Position numbers and translations under genes: made by a program
Notes under the pieces: generated by a model
Database searches by the model: none
What the model saw: only the letters and a program-made list of their open reading frames with translations
What the model was told of the DNA's origin: nothing
Assembly (NCBI RefSeq): GCF_014926385.1
Contig: NZ_CP053291.1
Span: 1,922,001-1,986,000 of the forward strand
Direction of reading: 5' to 3'
DNA from: Trueperella pecoris
GTDB lineage: Bacteria > Actinomycetota > Actinomycetes > Actinomycetales > Actinomycetaceae
DNA length: 64,000 nt
Part shown: positions 33,854-42,949 of the stretch, piece by piece
How the letters are laid out: every line of letters starts with the position of its first letter
Numbering within the stretch: the first letter of the stretch is position 1

Positions 33854-35737
33854 GTGATCGCTCTTCAGTTATTGGTTGTGTGCGTCCTGGTCGCCGTCGC
33901 CGTCGGCATGTTTGGCCTGACGGGGAGGTCGTTCGCGCGTGGTCTGACGGCAGGCGTAATCGCTAACGCTGCCCTCACTCTCCTCGCCACCTTCGCTGTC
34001 GGCACGTTCGTGTACGGCACCAGGCCCGCGCCCGCTTTCTTTGTCCTCTACGCGGTTGGCGCGTTGGCGCTTGGTGGCGTGTTCTTGTGGGGCTTGGTGC
34101 TCGCTTTCCGCACCCGCTTCATCCACAAGGGCACCGCGTGGCGCGTTCGCCAGCTTGTGCCAATCCTCGCGGGCGCTCTCGTCGGTGCGCTGATTGCCTT
34201 GTGTATTTTCGTGCCGCGGACCATCATCGCCTCGGTCGATAACGTCACCGCCGACCAGATCCTGTTCATCCTCAGCCAAGGCAACGGCGAAACTACCCCC
34301 GAGCGCGCACTGGAGTTCGCCAATTACATGGTCTCGCCGGTGGTGTGGTTTGCGCTGGTGGGCGCGTGCGTTGGCCTGATCCGTTCTGATCTCTTCTTCC
34401 GCAGGCACGACGCCGTCGCGCCGGCCGAGCCTCGCGCCGTGGCTGTCCCGGCCGAGCCTCAGGCTCAACTGGCCCCACCGGCGTCGCGCAGATTCAGGTA
34501 CGTGCGCGGCGTAGCACTACTGGCCATGCTCGCCACGCTCGCCGGCTCAGTGACCTATGCGTTTCAGGTGCTGCCCTTGACGGACATCCTCAAGCAGCGG
34601 TTCGAGACATCGTCATACATTGCGGACAACATCGTTGTGCCAACAGAAAACGCAGTCACGCTCCCAGAAAAGAAACGCAACCTTGTTCACATCTACATGG
34701 AGTCGATCGAAAATTCCTTCTATTCTAAAGAACTCGGCGGTTACAACGACTACAACGTCATGCCCGAGCTGGCCGAACTAACCAAAAAAGGTGTCTCCTT
34801 CTCACACACCGACAAAATGGGCGGCCCACAGCAGCTTTACGCGACCGGACACTCGGTGGCAGCGATGGTTTCTATGTGGGCTGGGGTGCCGATGTTGGCT
34901 GCCGGAGCGCCGAACGGAAAGGAAATGTCCTTCCCCGATTTCCTTTCCATCGGCGACTACCTGCATGGAGCCGGCTACGCTACGGACTTCATGCTCGGCT
35001 CGCGGTCGGCGTGGGCAGGAGTGGGTGACTATTACCGCCGACACGGCAACTTCACCGTCCATGACCTGCCATCTTTCAAAAAGGACGGACGAATCCCCCA
35101 GGACTACCACGTATGGTGGGGCGTGGAGGATGACAAGCTCTACGAATATGCCAAGGACGTGCTCACTCAACGTGGCACATCCGACAAGCCCTTCTATTTC
35201 ATCCTTGAAAACGCCGATACACATTGGCCGGATGGCTACCTGTCACCCAATATGAAAGAGGCACCTTTCTCCACACAGTACGAAAACGTCATCCACTATT
35301 CTCAGGCCCAGACGGTCAAGCTCGTCGAATGGATGCTGGACCAGCCCTGGGCCAAGGACACCACGATCGTCATCACGGGCGATCACCGGTCGATGGACAA
35401 GAAGTTCTTCGAAAACTGGGACAAGAGCTACAACCGCACGGTCGTCAACGTCATCCTCAACCCGGTGCAGGGAACCGACCTGCCGGCATCGATCACCAAC
35501 AACCGCCAATATGCCCCGTTCGATTTTTACCCCACGATCTTGGCCGCAATCGGCGCCAAGATCGACGGCGAACGGCTCGGCCTGGGCACCAACCTATTCT
35601 CCGGAGTGCCTACGCTGGTGGAAAAAGACGGGGCCGCGCGTCTAAATAAGGAATTTGCCAAGCGTTCCCCATTCTATGACACGCACCGAGAAACTATTGC
35701 CGAGACGCCCGACGTGAACCAGGACAACAAGTTCTAG
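33854..35737 (+). CDS. LtaS/MdoB-like phosphoglycerol transferase (sulfatase family), paralogue 1
   Basis: A 627-aa membrane enzyme. About five membrane segments occupy residues 1-150 and a sixth lies near 220-240, followed by an extracellular sulfatase/alkaline-phosphatase-type domain. HIYMESIENSF (about 279-289) supplies the metal-binding Glu, ATGHSVAAM (about 331) the nucleophile region and VITGDHRSMD (about 506-515) the second metal site. Such enzymes move phosphoglycerol from phosphatidylglycerol onto lipoteichoic-acid-like or glucan acceptors at the outer face of the membrane. The GTG start has TATGCT six bases upstream, so it may be leaderless. A close paralogue follows in tandem. Divergent from the GH36 pseudogene. 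Confidence 0.85.
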   Translation: MIALQLLVVCVLVAVAVGMFGLTGRSFARGLTAGVIANAALTLLATFAVGTFVYGTRPAPAFFVLYAVGALALGGVFLWGLVLAFRTRFIHKGTAWRVRQLVPILAGALVGALIALCIFVPRTIIASVDNVTADQILFILSQGNGETTPERALEFANYMVSPVVWFALVGACVGLIRSDLFFRRHDAVAPAEPRAVAVPAEPQAQLAPPASRRFRYVRGVALLAMLATLAGSVTYAFQVLPLTDILKQRFETSSYIADNIVVPTENAVTLPEKKRNLVHIYMESIENSFYSKELGGYNDYNVMPELAELTKKGVSFSHTDKMGGPQQLYATGHSVAAMVSMWAGVPMLAAGAPNGKEMSFPDFLSIGDYLHGAGYATDFMLGSRSAWAGVGDYYRRHGNFTVHDLPSFKKDGRIPQDYHVWWGVEDDKLYEYAKDVLTQRGTSDKPFYFILENADTHWPDGYLSPNMKEAPFSTQYENVIHYSQAQTVKLVEWMLDQPWAKDTTIVITGDHRSMDKKFFENWDKSYNRTVVNVILNPVQGTDLPASITNNRQYAPFDFYPTILAAIGAKIDGERLGLGTNLFSGVPTLVEKDGAARLNKEFAKRSPFYDTHRETIAETPDVNQDNKF

Positions 35738-35802
35738 CAGGTCGGCGTGGATGCCACCACAAAATTCCTGCATTGTGCACTCACTAGCTACGATTAACCC
35801 TT

Positions 35803-37647
35803 GTGATTGTTACCGTTCAAGCGTTGTCTATATTGGCCCTCGGGTTGATCGCTTTGGCGATCTTTGGCCGCAACGGGTCGGCTTTTGTACGCGGAATGGC
35901 CAGTGGCATCGTTATTCATGCGATTGCCTTCTTCGTGCTGACTTACGGCGGGGGCGTCTTCGTCTACGGGGTTGACCATCCGCTTCGCTTCGTGGCGGCA
36001 TACGCCGGCCTGACGCTGGCCGCCGGGCTCGTGACGCTGGCACTGATGGCGCTCGCCTACCGCTACGTCCTCGCCCCGGCTTCTAGCCATTGGCGCGTGT
36101 GGCAGGTCTTCCCGGTCATCCTTGGCGCCGTGACCGGCGGGCTCATCGCCCTGTTCTTCTTCATTCCGAAGAAGATCTCGGATTCCTTGGACGAAGTCAC
36201 CGCCGACGAGATCCTCTTCGTCCTTTTCCAAGGCCACGGCTCGACCACCCCAGAGCGCGCGCTGGAATTCAGCAATCACATGGTTGCGCCGGTGGTGTGG
36301 TTTGCGCTGGTGGGCGCGTGCGCTGGCCTGATCCGTTCCGATCTTTTCTTCCGCAGACACGACGCCGTCGCGCCGGCCGAGCCTCAGGCACAACTGACCC
36401 TGCCGGCGTCGCGCAGATTCAGGCACGTGCGCGGCGTCGCACTACTGACCATGCTCGCCACGCTCGCCGGCTCGGTGACCTATGCGTTTCAGGTGCTGCC
36501 GCTGAACGATATCCTCAAGCAGCGGTTCGAGACGTCAGCCTACATCGGCGACAACATCACCCTGCCCACCGAAACATCCGTGCAGCTGCCGGAGAAGAAG
36601 CGCAACCTCGTCCACATCTACATGGAGTCGATCGAAAACTCCTTCTACTCCAAGGACCTGGGCGGCTACAACGACTACAACGTCATGCCCGAGCTGGCCG
36701 AACTCACCACGAAGGGCGTCTCCTTCTCACACACCAACAAAATGGGCGGCCCGCAACAGCTGACCGCTATGGGCCACTCAGTGGCGGCGATGGTGGCGAT
36801 GAACGCCGGCGTTCCGATGCTGGCGCCGGGCGACGGCAACGGCACGCTCATGTCCTACCCCAACTTCCTCACCACCGGCGACTACCTCCACGCCGCCGGC
36901 TACACGACGGACTTCATGCTCGGCTCCGACTCGACATGGGCCGGCTTGGGCGACTACTACCGCCGCCACGGCAACTTCACCGTCCACGACCTTCAGTCGT
37001 TTAAGGACGAGGGCCGCATTCCCCAGGATTACCATGTGTGGTGGGGCGTGGAGGACGACAAGCTCTACGAATATGCCAAGGACGTGCTCACGCAACGCGG
37101 CACATCCGACAAGCCCTTCTATTTCATCCTTGAAAACGCGGACACGCATTTCCCTGGAGGCCTCGTCTCACCGAACACGGAAATGCTCTTCGAACAGCAA
37201 TATGAGAACGTTATTCACTACTCCCAGGCCCAGACGGTCAAGCTCGTGGAGTGGATGCTGGACCAGCCCTGGGCCAAGGACACCACGATCGTCGTCACCG
37301 GCGATCACCGCTCCATGGACCGCGAATTCTTTGCCAACTGGGACAAGAGCTATAACCGCACGGTCGTCAACGTCATCCTCAACCCGGTACAAGGAACTGA
37401 CCTGCCGGCGTCGATCACGAAGAACCGCCAGTACGCGACTTTCGACTTCTATCCCACCATCTTGGCCGCAATCGGCGCCAAGATCGACGGCGAACGGCTC
37501 GGCCTGGGCACCAACCTATTCTCCGGAGTGCCTACGCTGGTGGAAAAAGACGGCGCCGACCTCCTGAATGAGGAATTTGTTAAGCGCTCACTGTTCTACG
37601 ATAGCCACCGGGAGACAGTCGCCGAAAAACCTGGCAATGACGAATAG
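35803..37647 (+). CDS. LtaS/MdoB-like phosphoglycerol transferase (sulfatase family), paralogue 2
   Basis: A 614-aa tandem duplicate of the preceding gene with the same layout: about five N-terminal membrane segments, another near residue 210, then the sulfatase domain with HIYMESIENSF, AMGHSVAAMV and VVTGDHRSMD. The N-terminal domains differ clearly while the catalytic domains are very similar. A 95-bp block (37459-37553) is identical, including silent positions, to 35537-35631, suggesting recent gene conversion. The GTG start lies 65 bp after the first copy ends, with TACGAT eight bases before it. The two probably add phosphoglycerol to different acceptors or act in initiation and elongation. 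Confidence 0.85.
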   Translation: MIVTVQALSILALGLIALAIFGRNGSAFVRGMASGIVIHAIAFFVLTYGGGVFVYGVDHPLRFVAAYAGLTLAAGLVTLALMALAYRYVLAPASSHWRVWQVFPVILGAVTGGLIALFFFIPKKISDSLDEVTADEILFVLFQGHGSTTPERALEFSNHMVAPVVWFALVGACAGLIRSDLFFRRHDAVAPAEPQAQLTLPASRRFRHVRGVALLTMLATLAGSVTYAFQVLPLNDILKQRFETSAYIGDNITLPTETSVQLPEKKRNLVHIYMESIENSFYSKDLGGYNDYNVMPELAELTTKGVSFSHTNKMGGPQQLTAMGHSVAAMVAMNAGVPMLAPGDGNGTLMSYPNFLTTGDYLHAAGYTTDFMLGSDSTWAGLGDYYRRHGNFTVHDLQSFKDEGRIPQDYHVWWGVEDDKLYEYAKDVLTQRGTSDKPFYFILENADTHFPGGLVSPNTEMLFEQQYENVIHYSQAQTVKLVEWMLDQPWAKDTTIVVTGDHRSMDREFFANWDKSYNRTVVNVILNPVQGTDLPASITKNRQYATFDFYPTILAAIGAKIDGERLGLGTNLFSGVPTLVEKDGADLLNEEFVKRSLFYDSHRETVAEKPGNDE

Positions 37648-37663
37648 AGGATCGAGGTTCGAT

Positions 37664-38749
37664 ATGCCTACAGCGCTGACCGGCGCCGAAGACACCCCCG
37701 AGCTGTTGACACGCCACTCCGTGCTCAGCTATCCCCTCCTGCGCGAAGCGCCAGTAAATCCGGTGCAGGTCAAGCGCGTGTCCGGGATCGACCGACTGGG
37801 AAACCTCTCCGCCCGTTCCGTCTCCATTAGCTTGGCGGCGTTCCGCATTAGCTCCTTCCTGACGACGCCGGAGGGCCAGGACCCTACGCTGTCCCCACTG
37901 GATCGCCTATCCGGTCCCCTGACGGAGACCCTGGCCACCGATCTGCGCACCCTCATCACAACTCGTCAGCATTTGACGGTGGGGCTCGTCCCGGTCTCCC
38001 ACGTCGCCGCACTCCAACAGTTCTTCGGCGTCAATACGGCCATCGGTGCCGGCGTCGAACCCGGCGAGTTGCTGGTGCACGAGCTCAGCGAACACTTCCT
38101 GCCCGAGGAGCTCTCGGTCGTTCGCGAGGGGCGCCTACCCTCGCAGGTCGAGGAGCGTTACCTCGGCGAACTAAGCGAGCCCCACGTCATCGTGGGCTTG
38201 AGCCCGTCGGCATGGCTGCGCTCGTGGGCCACCGGCACGCCCGAGCAGCGCGACTTCGTGGCGATGGCCTTTACCAGCGCTGACTCGTCGAAGATTAGCT
38301 CGCACAATTACCGATCCTTGCGCGAGATGGGAGCGCCCGTCCTGCCGTCCAGCCGCGCATACCGCTCGCTTTTTAGCCCGAAGTTCTGGGCCTACGTCGT
38401 CGTCTTCGTCTATTCGAGCCTGCGCGCACTACCCGTCACGTTCGTCCACAGTTTCCACGGGAGTGTGGCGTTCTTGTGGGCGATGGACATCGTGACCGCG
38501 ATCCCGTACACATGGGGGCTGGTGGCTTTCATTACCGCCCATCGCACCTGGGTGAGGTTCACCGGACTCGTCGTCACGATTGTGACCTTCATAGCCCCCT
38601 ATTTCTATTTCTGGACGCATGGCCAGGGCTACTCATGGAAGGTGAACGCGGTGGTGTTGCTGATGATTGCCGGCGCGGTCGTCTACGAGGGCATCAACTA
38701 CCTGCGTGACCACGCGGTGGCCGATGGCCTACGCCAGTCGCAGATGTAG
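37664..38749 (+). CDS. Unknown membrane protein of the envelope-lipid cluster
   Basis: A 361-aa protein. The first 220 or so residues are soluble with no motif I know; SVLSYPLLREAPVNPVQVKR and VHELSEHFLPEELSVV are typical stretches. The C-terminal 130 residues carry about four membrane segments. ATG 37664 follows GAGG at 8 nt; ATG 37637 is an alternative that overlaps the previous stop. It starts 16 nt after the second phosphoglycerol transferase, so it is probably in the same transcript and in the same envelope pathway. A strong terminator follows. Confidence 0.6.
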   Translation: MPTALTGAEDTPELLTRHSVLSYPLLREAPVNPVQVKRVSGIDRLGNLSARSVSISLAAFRISSFLTTPEGQDPTLSPLDRLSGPLTETLATDLRTLITTRQHLTVGLVPVSHVAALQQFFGVNTAIGAGVEPGELLVHELSEHFLPEELSVVREGRLPSQVEERYLGELSEPHVIVGLSPSAWLRSWATGTPEQRDFVAMAFTSADSSKISSHNYRSLREMGAPVLPSSRAYRSLFSPKFWAYVVVFVYSSLRALPVTFVHSFHGSVAFLWAMDIVTAIPYTWGLVAFITAHRTWVRFTGLVVTIVTFIAPYFYFWTHGQGYSWKVNAVVLLMIAGAVVYEGINYLRDHAVADGLRQSQM

Positions 38750-38789
38750 CGCCGGCCGCAGTGTGCCAGTCGTGCGCCAGCCGCAACTG

Positions 38790-38815
38790 AAAGGGCCCGG
38801 ATCACCGGGCCCTTT
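38790..38815. terminator. Bidirectional terminator
   Basis: An 11-bp perfect stem AAAGGGCCCGG / CCGGGCCCTTT with a 4-nt loop (38801-38804) sits between convergent genes and has T-rich 3' sides in both directions. Confidence 0.85.
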
Positions 38816-38816
38816 C

Positions 38817-39638
38817 TTACATCGTGCGTTTGCGGCGCAACCGCCGCCTGGGCCGATCCGGCCCGGTGAGCGTACGCACGAGGCCGGTCATCAGGAACCA
38901 GCCGCCAGAAACGACGAAGACGATGAGGAGCCACAGGGGCTGCTGGGGGAAGATCGCCACCAGCGCCCCCGTGGCCGCGATCCACACGAAGATGGAGGCG
39001 AGGTTGATCGCCATGAAGCGCTTCACGCGGAACGGGTGGGTCCAGTAGAAGGGCACGATGGTCAGCGCGATAAAGAGCGCCACCCAGAAGACGTTGGCGT
39101 ACGGCCCCGTCTGGAGCACATACAAGATGACGGCCACGATGTTCCACGCGGCCGGGAAGCCGTAGAAGTAGTAGTCGACCGACTTCCAGTTTTCGTTCGC
39201 ATAGCACAGTGTCGACGACGTCAACACAAGCACCGTCAGAATGCCGGCAAGCGGCTTCGGCCCCATATCGAGCTGGGTATACATGAAGATCGCGGGAATG
39301 AAGGTCCACGTAATGTAGTCGATGGCGATGTCGAGGATGCCGCCGTCGAACCAGGGCAGAACCTCCTTCACGCGGTACTTGCGGGCGAAGAAACCGTCCA
39401 CGCCGTCGACGATGAGGGCGATCCCCAGCCACAGCCACATCCACGCGATGTCCTGGTTTATCAGGGCCAGAGTCGCCAGCGCGGCGAAAGCCATTCCCGA
39501 CATGGTGAAGATGTGGACGAGCCAAGCACGGATCCGATCCGGCAACGGCGCGATCGCAGTCGGTGCGATTGAACGAACACGGCGTTGGGCGCCTGCGGCT
39601 TCTGGCGCGATGGCGGTGTTGTGATCAGCCGACGTCAT
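38817..39638 (-). CDS. pcs: CDP-alcohol phosphatidyltransferase, phosphatidylcholine-synthase type
   Basis: A 273-aa protein with about eight membrane segments. The motif runs DGVDGFFARKYRVKEVLPWF then DGGILDIAIDYITW. The spacing between the DG..AR half and the G...D...D half is longer than in ordinary CDP-alcohol transferases and matches phosphatidylcholine synthase (Pcs), which condenses CDP-diacylglycerol with choline. It acts in the cytoplasmic membrane. ATG 39638 has the ribosome site GGGAGA. It ends 2 bp from the shared terminator opposite the phosphoglycerol transferase cluster. Choline as acceptor is inferred from the motif spacing. Confidence 0.8.
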   Translation of the reverse strand: MTSADHNTAIAPEAAGAQRRVRSIAPTAIAPLPDRIRAWLVHIFTMSGMAFAALATLALINQDIAWMWLWLGIALIVDGVDGFFARKYRVKEVLPWFDGGILDIAIDYITWTFIPAIFMYTQLDMGPKPLAGILTVLVLTSSTLCYANENWKSVDYYFYGFPAAWNIVAVILYVLQTGPYANVFWVALFIALTIVPFYWTHPFRVKRFMAINLASIFVWIAATGALVAIFPQQPLWLLIVFVVSGGWFLMTGLVRTLTGPDRPRRRLRRKRTM

Positions 39639-39747
39639 GTATTCTCCCTTAATTGTTTCGCCGAACTCGTCGGCCTTTTGTGCATATTTATTATCGTCGT
39701 AACCGGCCAAGATCCAAGTTAGGCGCCTCATACTTTAGTTGGAGGAT

Positions 39748-40707
39748 TTAACTGTTTCGGATGAGATCAGCCACGATCCTGGCAAAAACGGGGTGGTCGT
39801 TGATCGGCGGCACTCGGTAAAACTGCTCGCCTCCCGCCCGCTCGAACGCCTCGCGGTTGAGCACGTCGAGTTCGTCAAGCGTCTCGATGCAATCGGCTAC
39901 GAATCCGGGAGTGGCGAGGACGACGGAGCGCACGCCACGGCCAGGCAGCTCCGACATGGTGTCGATGGTGGCGGGTTGGAGCCACGCGCCCGGGCCAAAC
40001 TTCGATTGGAACGTCGAATAGACCGGGCAATCCACGCCGTGCTCGCGCAACGCCCGCGCGATGGCGTCCGTGGTCGCCTCGCATTCGGCCCGGTAGCCCT
40101 GCGGCCTGTGGACCTCCCGGTTCGGCACGCCGTGATAAGACAGCACGACGACGGCGTCCTCAGCCCCCGCCAGTGCCTCCGCGAGCCTCTCCGCGTGCCA
40201 GCCGATGAAGTCCGGCTGGGTAGGCCACGCGCCGATCACGCGCAAACGCGGCCGGACGGCGTCGTGAACCCTACTCTCCTCCCATTGACGAATCTGCTTG
40301 ACGATGGAGCCCGTGGAGGAGGGCGCCCAATGTGGGAACAGGGGAAGGACGCGGATGTCGGTGGTGCCGGCGTCGGCGAAGGCGTCGAGCTGGGCGGCAA
40401 TCGACGGGCGCGTGTAGGTCATGGCATAGCGGACGTCCCAGCCGGGTAGGGCTTGCGCGAGGAGGTCACGTTGGCGGCGCGTGTAGACGACGAGCGGCGA
40501 GCCCTCCTCCGTCCACACCTTCTCGTAGAGCGCCCCGGACTTGGCCGGGCGCACGCGTAACACGATTCCGTGGAGGATTGGCAACCACAGGGCCCGCGGG
40601 AAGTCGACGACATCAGGGTCGGACAGGAAGTCGCGCAGGAAGGTTCGCACGTGCTCGGGCGCAGGCGACTCCGGCGAGCCAAGGTTGACGATGAGAAGTC
40701 CGGGCAT
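39748..40707 (-). CDS. cpfC: Ferrochelatase (coproporphyrin III type)
   Basis: A 319-aa ferrochelatase. The N-terminus GLLIVNLGSPESP, the metal-ligand His in VLSYHGVPNREV (about residue 180) and the Glu in PGFVADCIETLDELD (about 268-282) are all present. In Actinobacteria this enzyme inserts Fe2+ into coproporphyrin III in the non-canonical haem pathway. ATG 40707 is chosen because it fits the family N-terminus. No other haem gene is adjacent. Confidence 0.92.
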   Translation of the reverse strand: MPGLLIVNLGSPESPAPEHVRTFLRDFLSDPDVVDFPRALWLPILHGIVLRVRPAKSGALYEKVWTEEGSPLVVYTRRQRDLLAQALPGWDVRYAMTYTRPSIAAQLDAFADAGTTDIRVLPLFPHWAPSSTGSIVKQIRQWEESRVHDAVRPRLRVIGAWPTQPDFIGWHAERLAEALAGAEDAVVVLSYHGVPNREVHRPQGYRAECEATTDAIARALREHGVDCPVYSTFQSKFGPGAWLQPATIDTMSELPGRGVRSVVLATPGFVADCIETLDELDVLNREAFERAGGEQFYRVPPINDHPVFARIVADLIRNS

Positions 40708-40867
40708 GGCAACTAACCTATCCCATGGCACGCGGCGCCATGCAACCGACGCCACGGCGGGAGAAAGCGCGGCGCCGGCCGGGGTACGACGTACACGGGC
40801 GGTCTGCCAGGCGCGGGCGTTCCGGCGCTCTGCCCGGCGGGCCGCCCACGCTAGGCGAAAGTACCGG

Positions 40868-41854
40868 CTAGGCGAAGATGTCGTCGATCGTGGCCTTGAG
40901 GTCGGCGTCTTCAAGAGCCTTGAGCGCGCCGAGCGCCCCGAGGTTTTCGTTGAGCTGGTCAACCGAGGAGGCGCCGAGGATCACCGTGGACACGTGCGGG
41001 TTGGCGGCCACCCATCCGAGGGCGAGCTGGCCGGTCGTCACGCCCAGGTCGGAGGCGATGGCGGCGAGTTGGGCCACCTTGTCACGGCTCTCTTCGGCGG
41101 CCTTGACCAGGTAGTCGTGACCCTTGAGCGTGGCGCGCGAGCCGTCCGGCGTCCCCTCGAGGTACTTGCCCGTCAGGACGCCACCCGCGAGCGGCGACCA
41201 CGTCGTTAGACCCAAGCCAAGATCCTCGTAGAGACGGGCAAACTCCTTTTCCACCTTCTCACGGTGAAGAAGATTGTACTGCGGCTGTTCCATGACCGGC
41301 TTACGCAGGTTGCGCTTATCAGCAATATCCCAGGCCGCGCGGATTTCTTCCGCGTTCCATTCGGAGGTTCCCCAGTAGAGCGCCTTGCCCGACTCCACGA
41401 TGTCGCTCATCGCATACACCGTCTCCTCGATGGGCGTGTTCGGGTCCGGGCGATGGCAGTATGCGAGGTCGACAAAGTCGAGGCCGAGCCGTTCAAGCGA
41501 CCCATCAATCGCCTGCATGAGGTACTTGCGGTTCAGTGTGTTCTTCATATTGGGCATGTCGCCGTTGATGCCCCAATAGAACTTGGAGGAAATCACATAT
41601 TCGTGACGCTTCCACCCCAACTCACGAATCGCTTCCCCCATCATCTGTTCAGACTTGCCACCCGCGTAGACTTCGGCATTGTCGAAGAAGTTCACACCCG
41701 CCTCCGCAGCCACCTGCAGCTGCTCCTTCGCAAGGCCCGTGTCCACTTGGCCACCAAAAGTCACCCATGAGCCGAAGCTGAATTGGGACACTTGCAGGCC
41801 CGCAGAGCCGAGTCGGTTATATGGCATTGAAAAGTTATGTGTCATGGACCCCAT
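40868..41854 (-). CDS. Aldo/keto reductase, voltage-gated K+ channel beta-subunit-like
   Basis: A 328-aa TIM-barrel NADPH-dependent reductase. The catalytic tetrad is visible: Asp and Tyr in [11 protein letters not shown], Lys in VISSKFYWG and His in LAYCHRPDP. The nucleotide-binding end is [18 protein letters not shown]. The SKFYWG and PQYNLLHRE features point to the Kv-beta/YghZ-like AKR subgroup. Starts at 41854, 41845 or 41827 are all possible; the conserved region begins at [10 protein letters not shown]. It probably reduces aldehydes such as methylglyoxal. Confidence 0.9.
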   Translation of the reverse strand: MGSMTHNFSMPYNRLGSAGLQVSQFSFGSWVTFGGQVDTGLAKEQLQVAAEAGVNFFDNAEVYAGGKSEQMMGEAIRELGWKRHEYVISSKFYWGINGDMPNMKNTLNRKYLMQAIDGSLERLGLDFVDLAYCHRPDPNTPIEETVYAMSDIVESGKALYWGTSEWNAEEIRAAWDIADKRNLRKPVMEQPQYNLLHREKVEKEFARLYEDLGLGLTTWSPLAGGVLTGKYLEGTPDGSRATLKGHDYLVKAAEESRDKVAQLAAIASDLGVTTGQLALGWVAANPHVSTVILGASSVDQLNENLGALGALKALEDADLKATIDDIFA

Positions 41855-42057
41855 TTTATTTCACGACGCCGCCCGGGACATTTCTTTGCGCGCTGGGTGG
41901 AACGCCCGTCGTCGGTGAGCTGGCGTCGGTGAGGTCAGGCACTATGCCACCGAGAGCTTAGAAGAGTCCTTCATGCAGGTAGTAAAGTTGCATGCGCATT
42001 CAGGGCGAACTGGTCGCTTCTCGACCCGTAGCCACACACGATCGTTGTTTGGGAACT

Positions 42058-42489
42058 ATGAAGACTAAGTTTTTCGCTGCACTAGCAATCGCTACCCTCG
42101 CACTCGCAGGCTGCTCGGATTCGACCGATGCCAAGGGCACCGAGGCCACCAAGACCGCCGACACCAGCCTGCGCGGCGAGTACAAATCCGTTGACGAGCT
42201 GAAGGCTGCCGCCACCAAAGCCGGCTACAAGTGCGTATCCTGGACCCCGGGCGACTGGAACCAGGGCACCTGCTCGGAGAAGGACTTCTTCGGCGTCTTC
42301 CCGAACAAGGGCTCGCGTTCCGCCTACATGCACAAGGCTGAGGCCGCCGGCGAATCCTTCACCGCACTCGTTGGCGACAACTGGTACATCGCGGGCGAGG
42401 AAGCCGACCTGACCGCCCTCGAGGGCAAGCTCAAGGGCAAGATCACCAAGGTCGAGGGCGCCCCGCAGGCAACTAAGACCGCGAAGTAA
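42058..42489 (+). CDS. Small lipoprotein of unknown function
   Basis: A 143-aa protein with a short signal sequence ending in the lipobox LALAGC (residues 14-19), so it is anchored outside the membrane through a lipidated Cys. The mature part begins with a Thr/Ala/Lys linker and has two more Cys (YKCVSW, GTCSEK) that may form a disulphide. Lys-rich at the C-terminus. No family recognised. It has no close partner gene and is followed by a cluster of hairpins. Confidence 0.75.
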   Translation: MKTKFFAALAIATLALAGCSDSTDAKGTEATKTADTSLRGEYKSVDELKAAATKAGYKCVSWTPGDWNQGTCSEKDFFGVFPNKGSRSAYMHKAEAAGESFTALVGDNWYIAGEEADLTALEGKLKGKITKVEGAPQATKTAK

Positions 42490-42495
42490 GCCCGC

Positions 42496-42527
42496 GGGTT
42501 TCGGCGGCCTGGGGTCCGCCAAAACCC
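42496..42527 (+). terminator. Hairpin after the lipoprotein gene
   Basis: GGGTTTCGGCGG (42496-42507) pairs with CCGCCAAAACCC (42516-42527) with one mismatch, 7 bp after the stop at 42489. No T-tract. Confidence 0.6.
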
Positions 42528-42530
42528 GAC

Positions 42531-42587
42531 TAAGCTGATGGCCGCTGTAGTAACCTGCCGCAGGTTACTACAGCGGCCATCAGCTTA
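42531..42587. repeat. 57-nt near-perfect palindrome
   Basis: Arms 42531-42557 and 42561-42587 are perfectly complementary over 27 bp, around CCG (a 28th pair leaves a single central base). It lies directly behind the previous hairpin. It is much longer than normal terminators and has no T-tract. Confidence 0.9.
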
Positions 42588-42949
42588 ATGGTGCGGGAAG
42601 GTGACGGGCTGAGCATCCTGCAGCTGGAGGTTGTAGCGACCCACCGACACCTCAGATATCTTGGGCAATGCCGACTCCAATGCTAACCAACCCACCTCTT
42701 ACCACATCCTTCGCTGTCGCTTTTGGACCGATCTTCGCATATACAAAGATCGGCCCACATCTCTACATCGAAGGAACCCAGCCTTCGAACGGAGGGGCTC
42801 AACCGACATGTTCCCAAAGATCACGATGGGCCCGGAAGCGGTTGCTTCCGGGCCGACCATAACTCATGCGAGAAGGACACCGACCAACATACACATACTG
42901 CGAATGATTCTCATTAAATTCACAACATTGCCCGGCCCGGCACACAACC
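42588..42949. other. Gene-free stretch with two further hairpins
   Basis: No convincing gene. Contains GGACCGATCTT/AAGATCGGCCC (42725-42735, 42746-42756, one mismatch), similar to the terminator stem at 17507-17548, and a perfect 11-bp hairpin GGCCCGGAAGC/GCTTCCGGGCC (42829-42839, 42844-42854), probably a terminator for the minus-strand gene ending at 42950. Confidence 0.6.
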
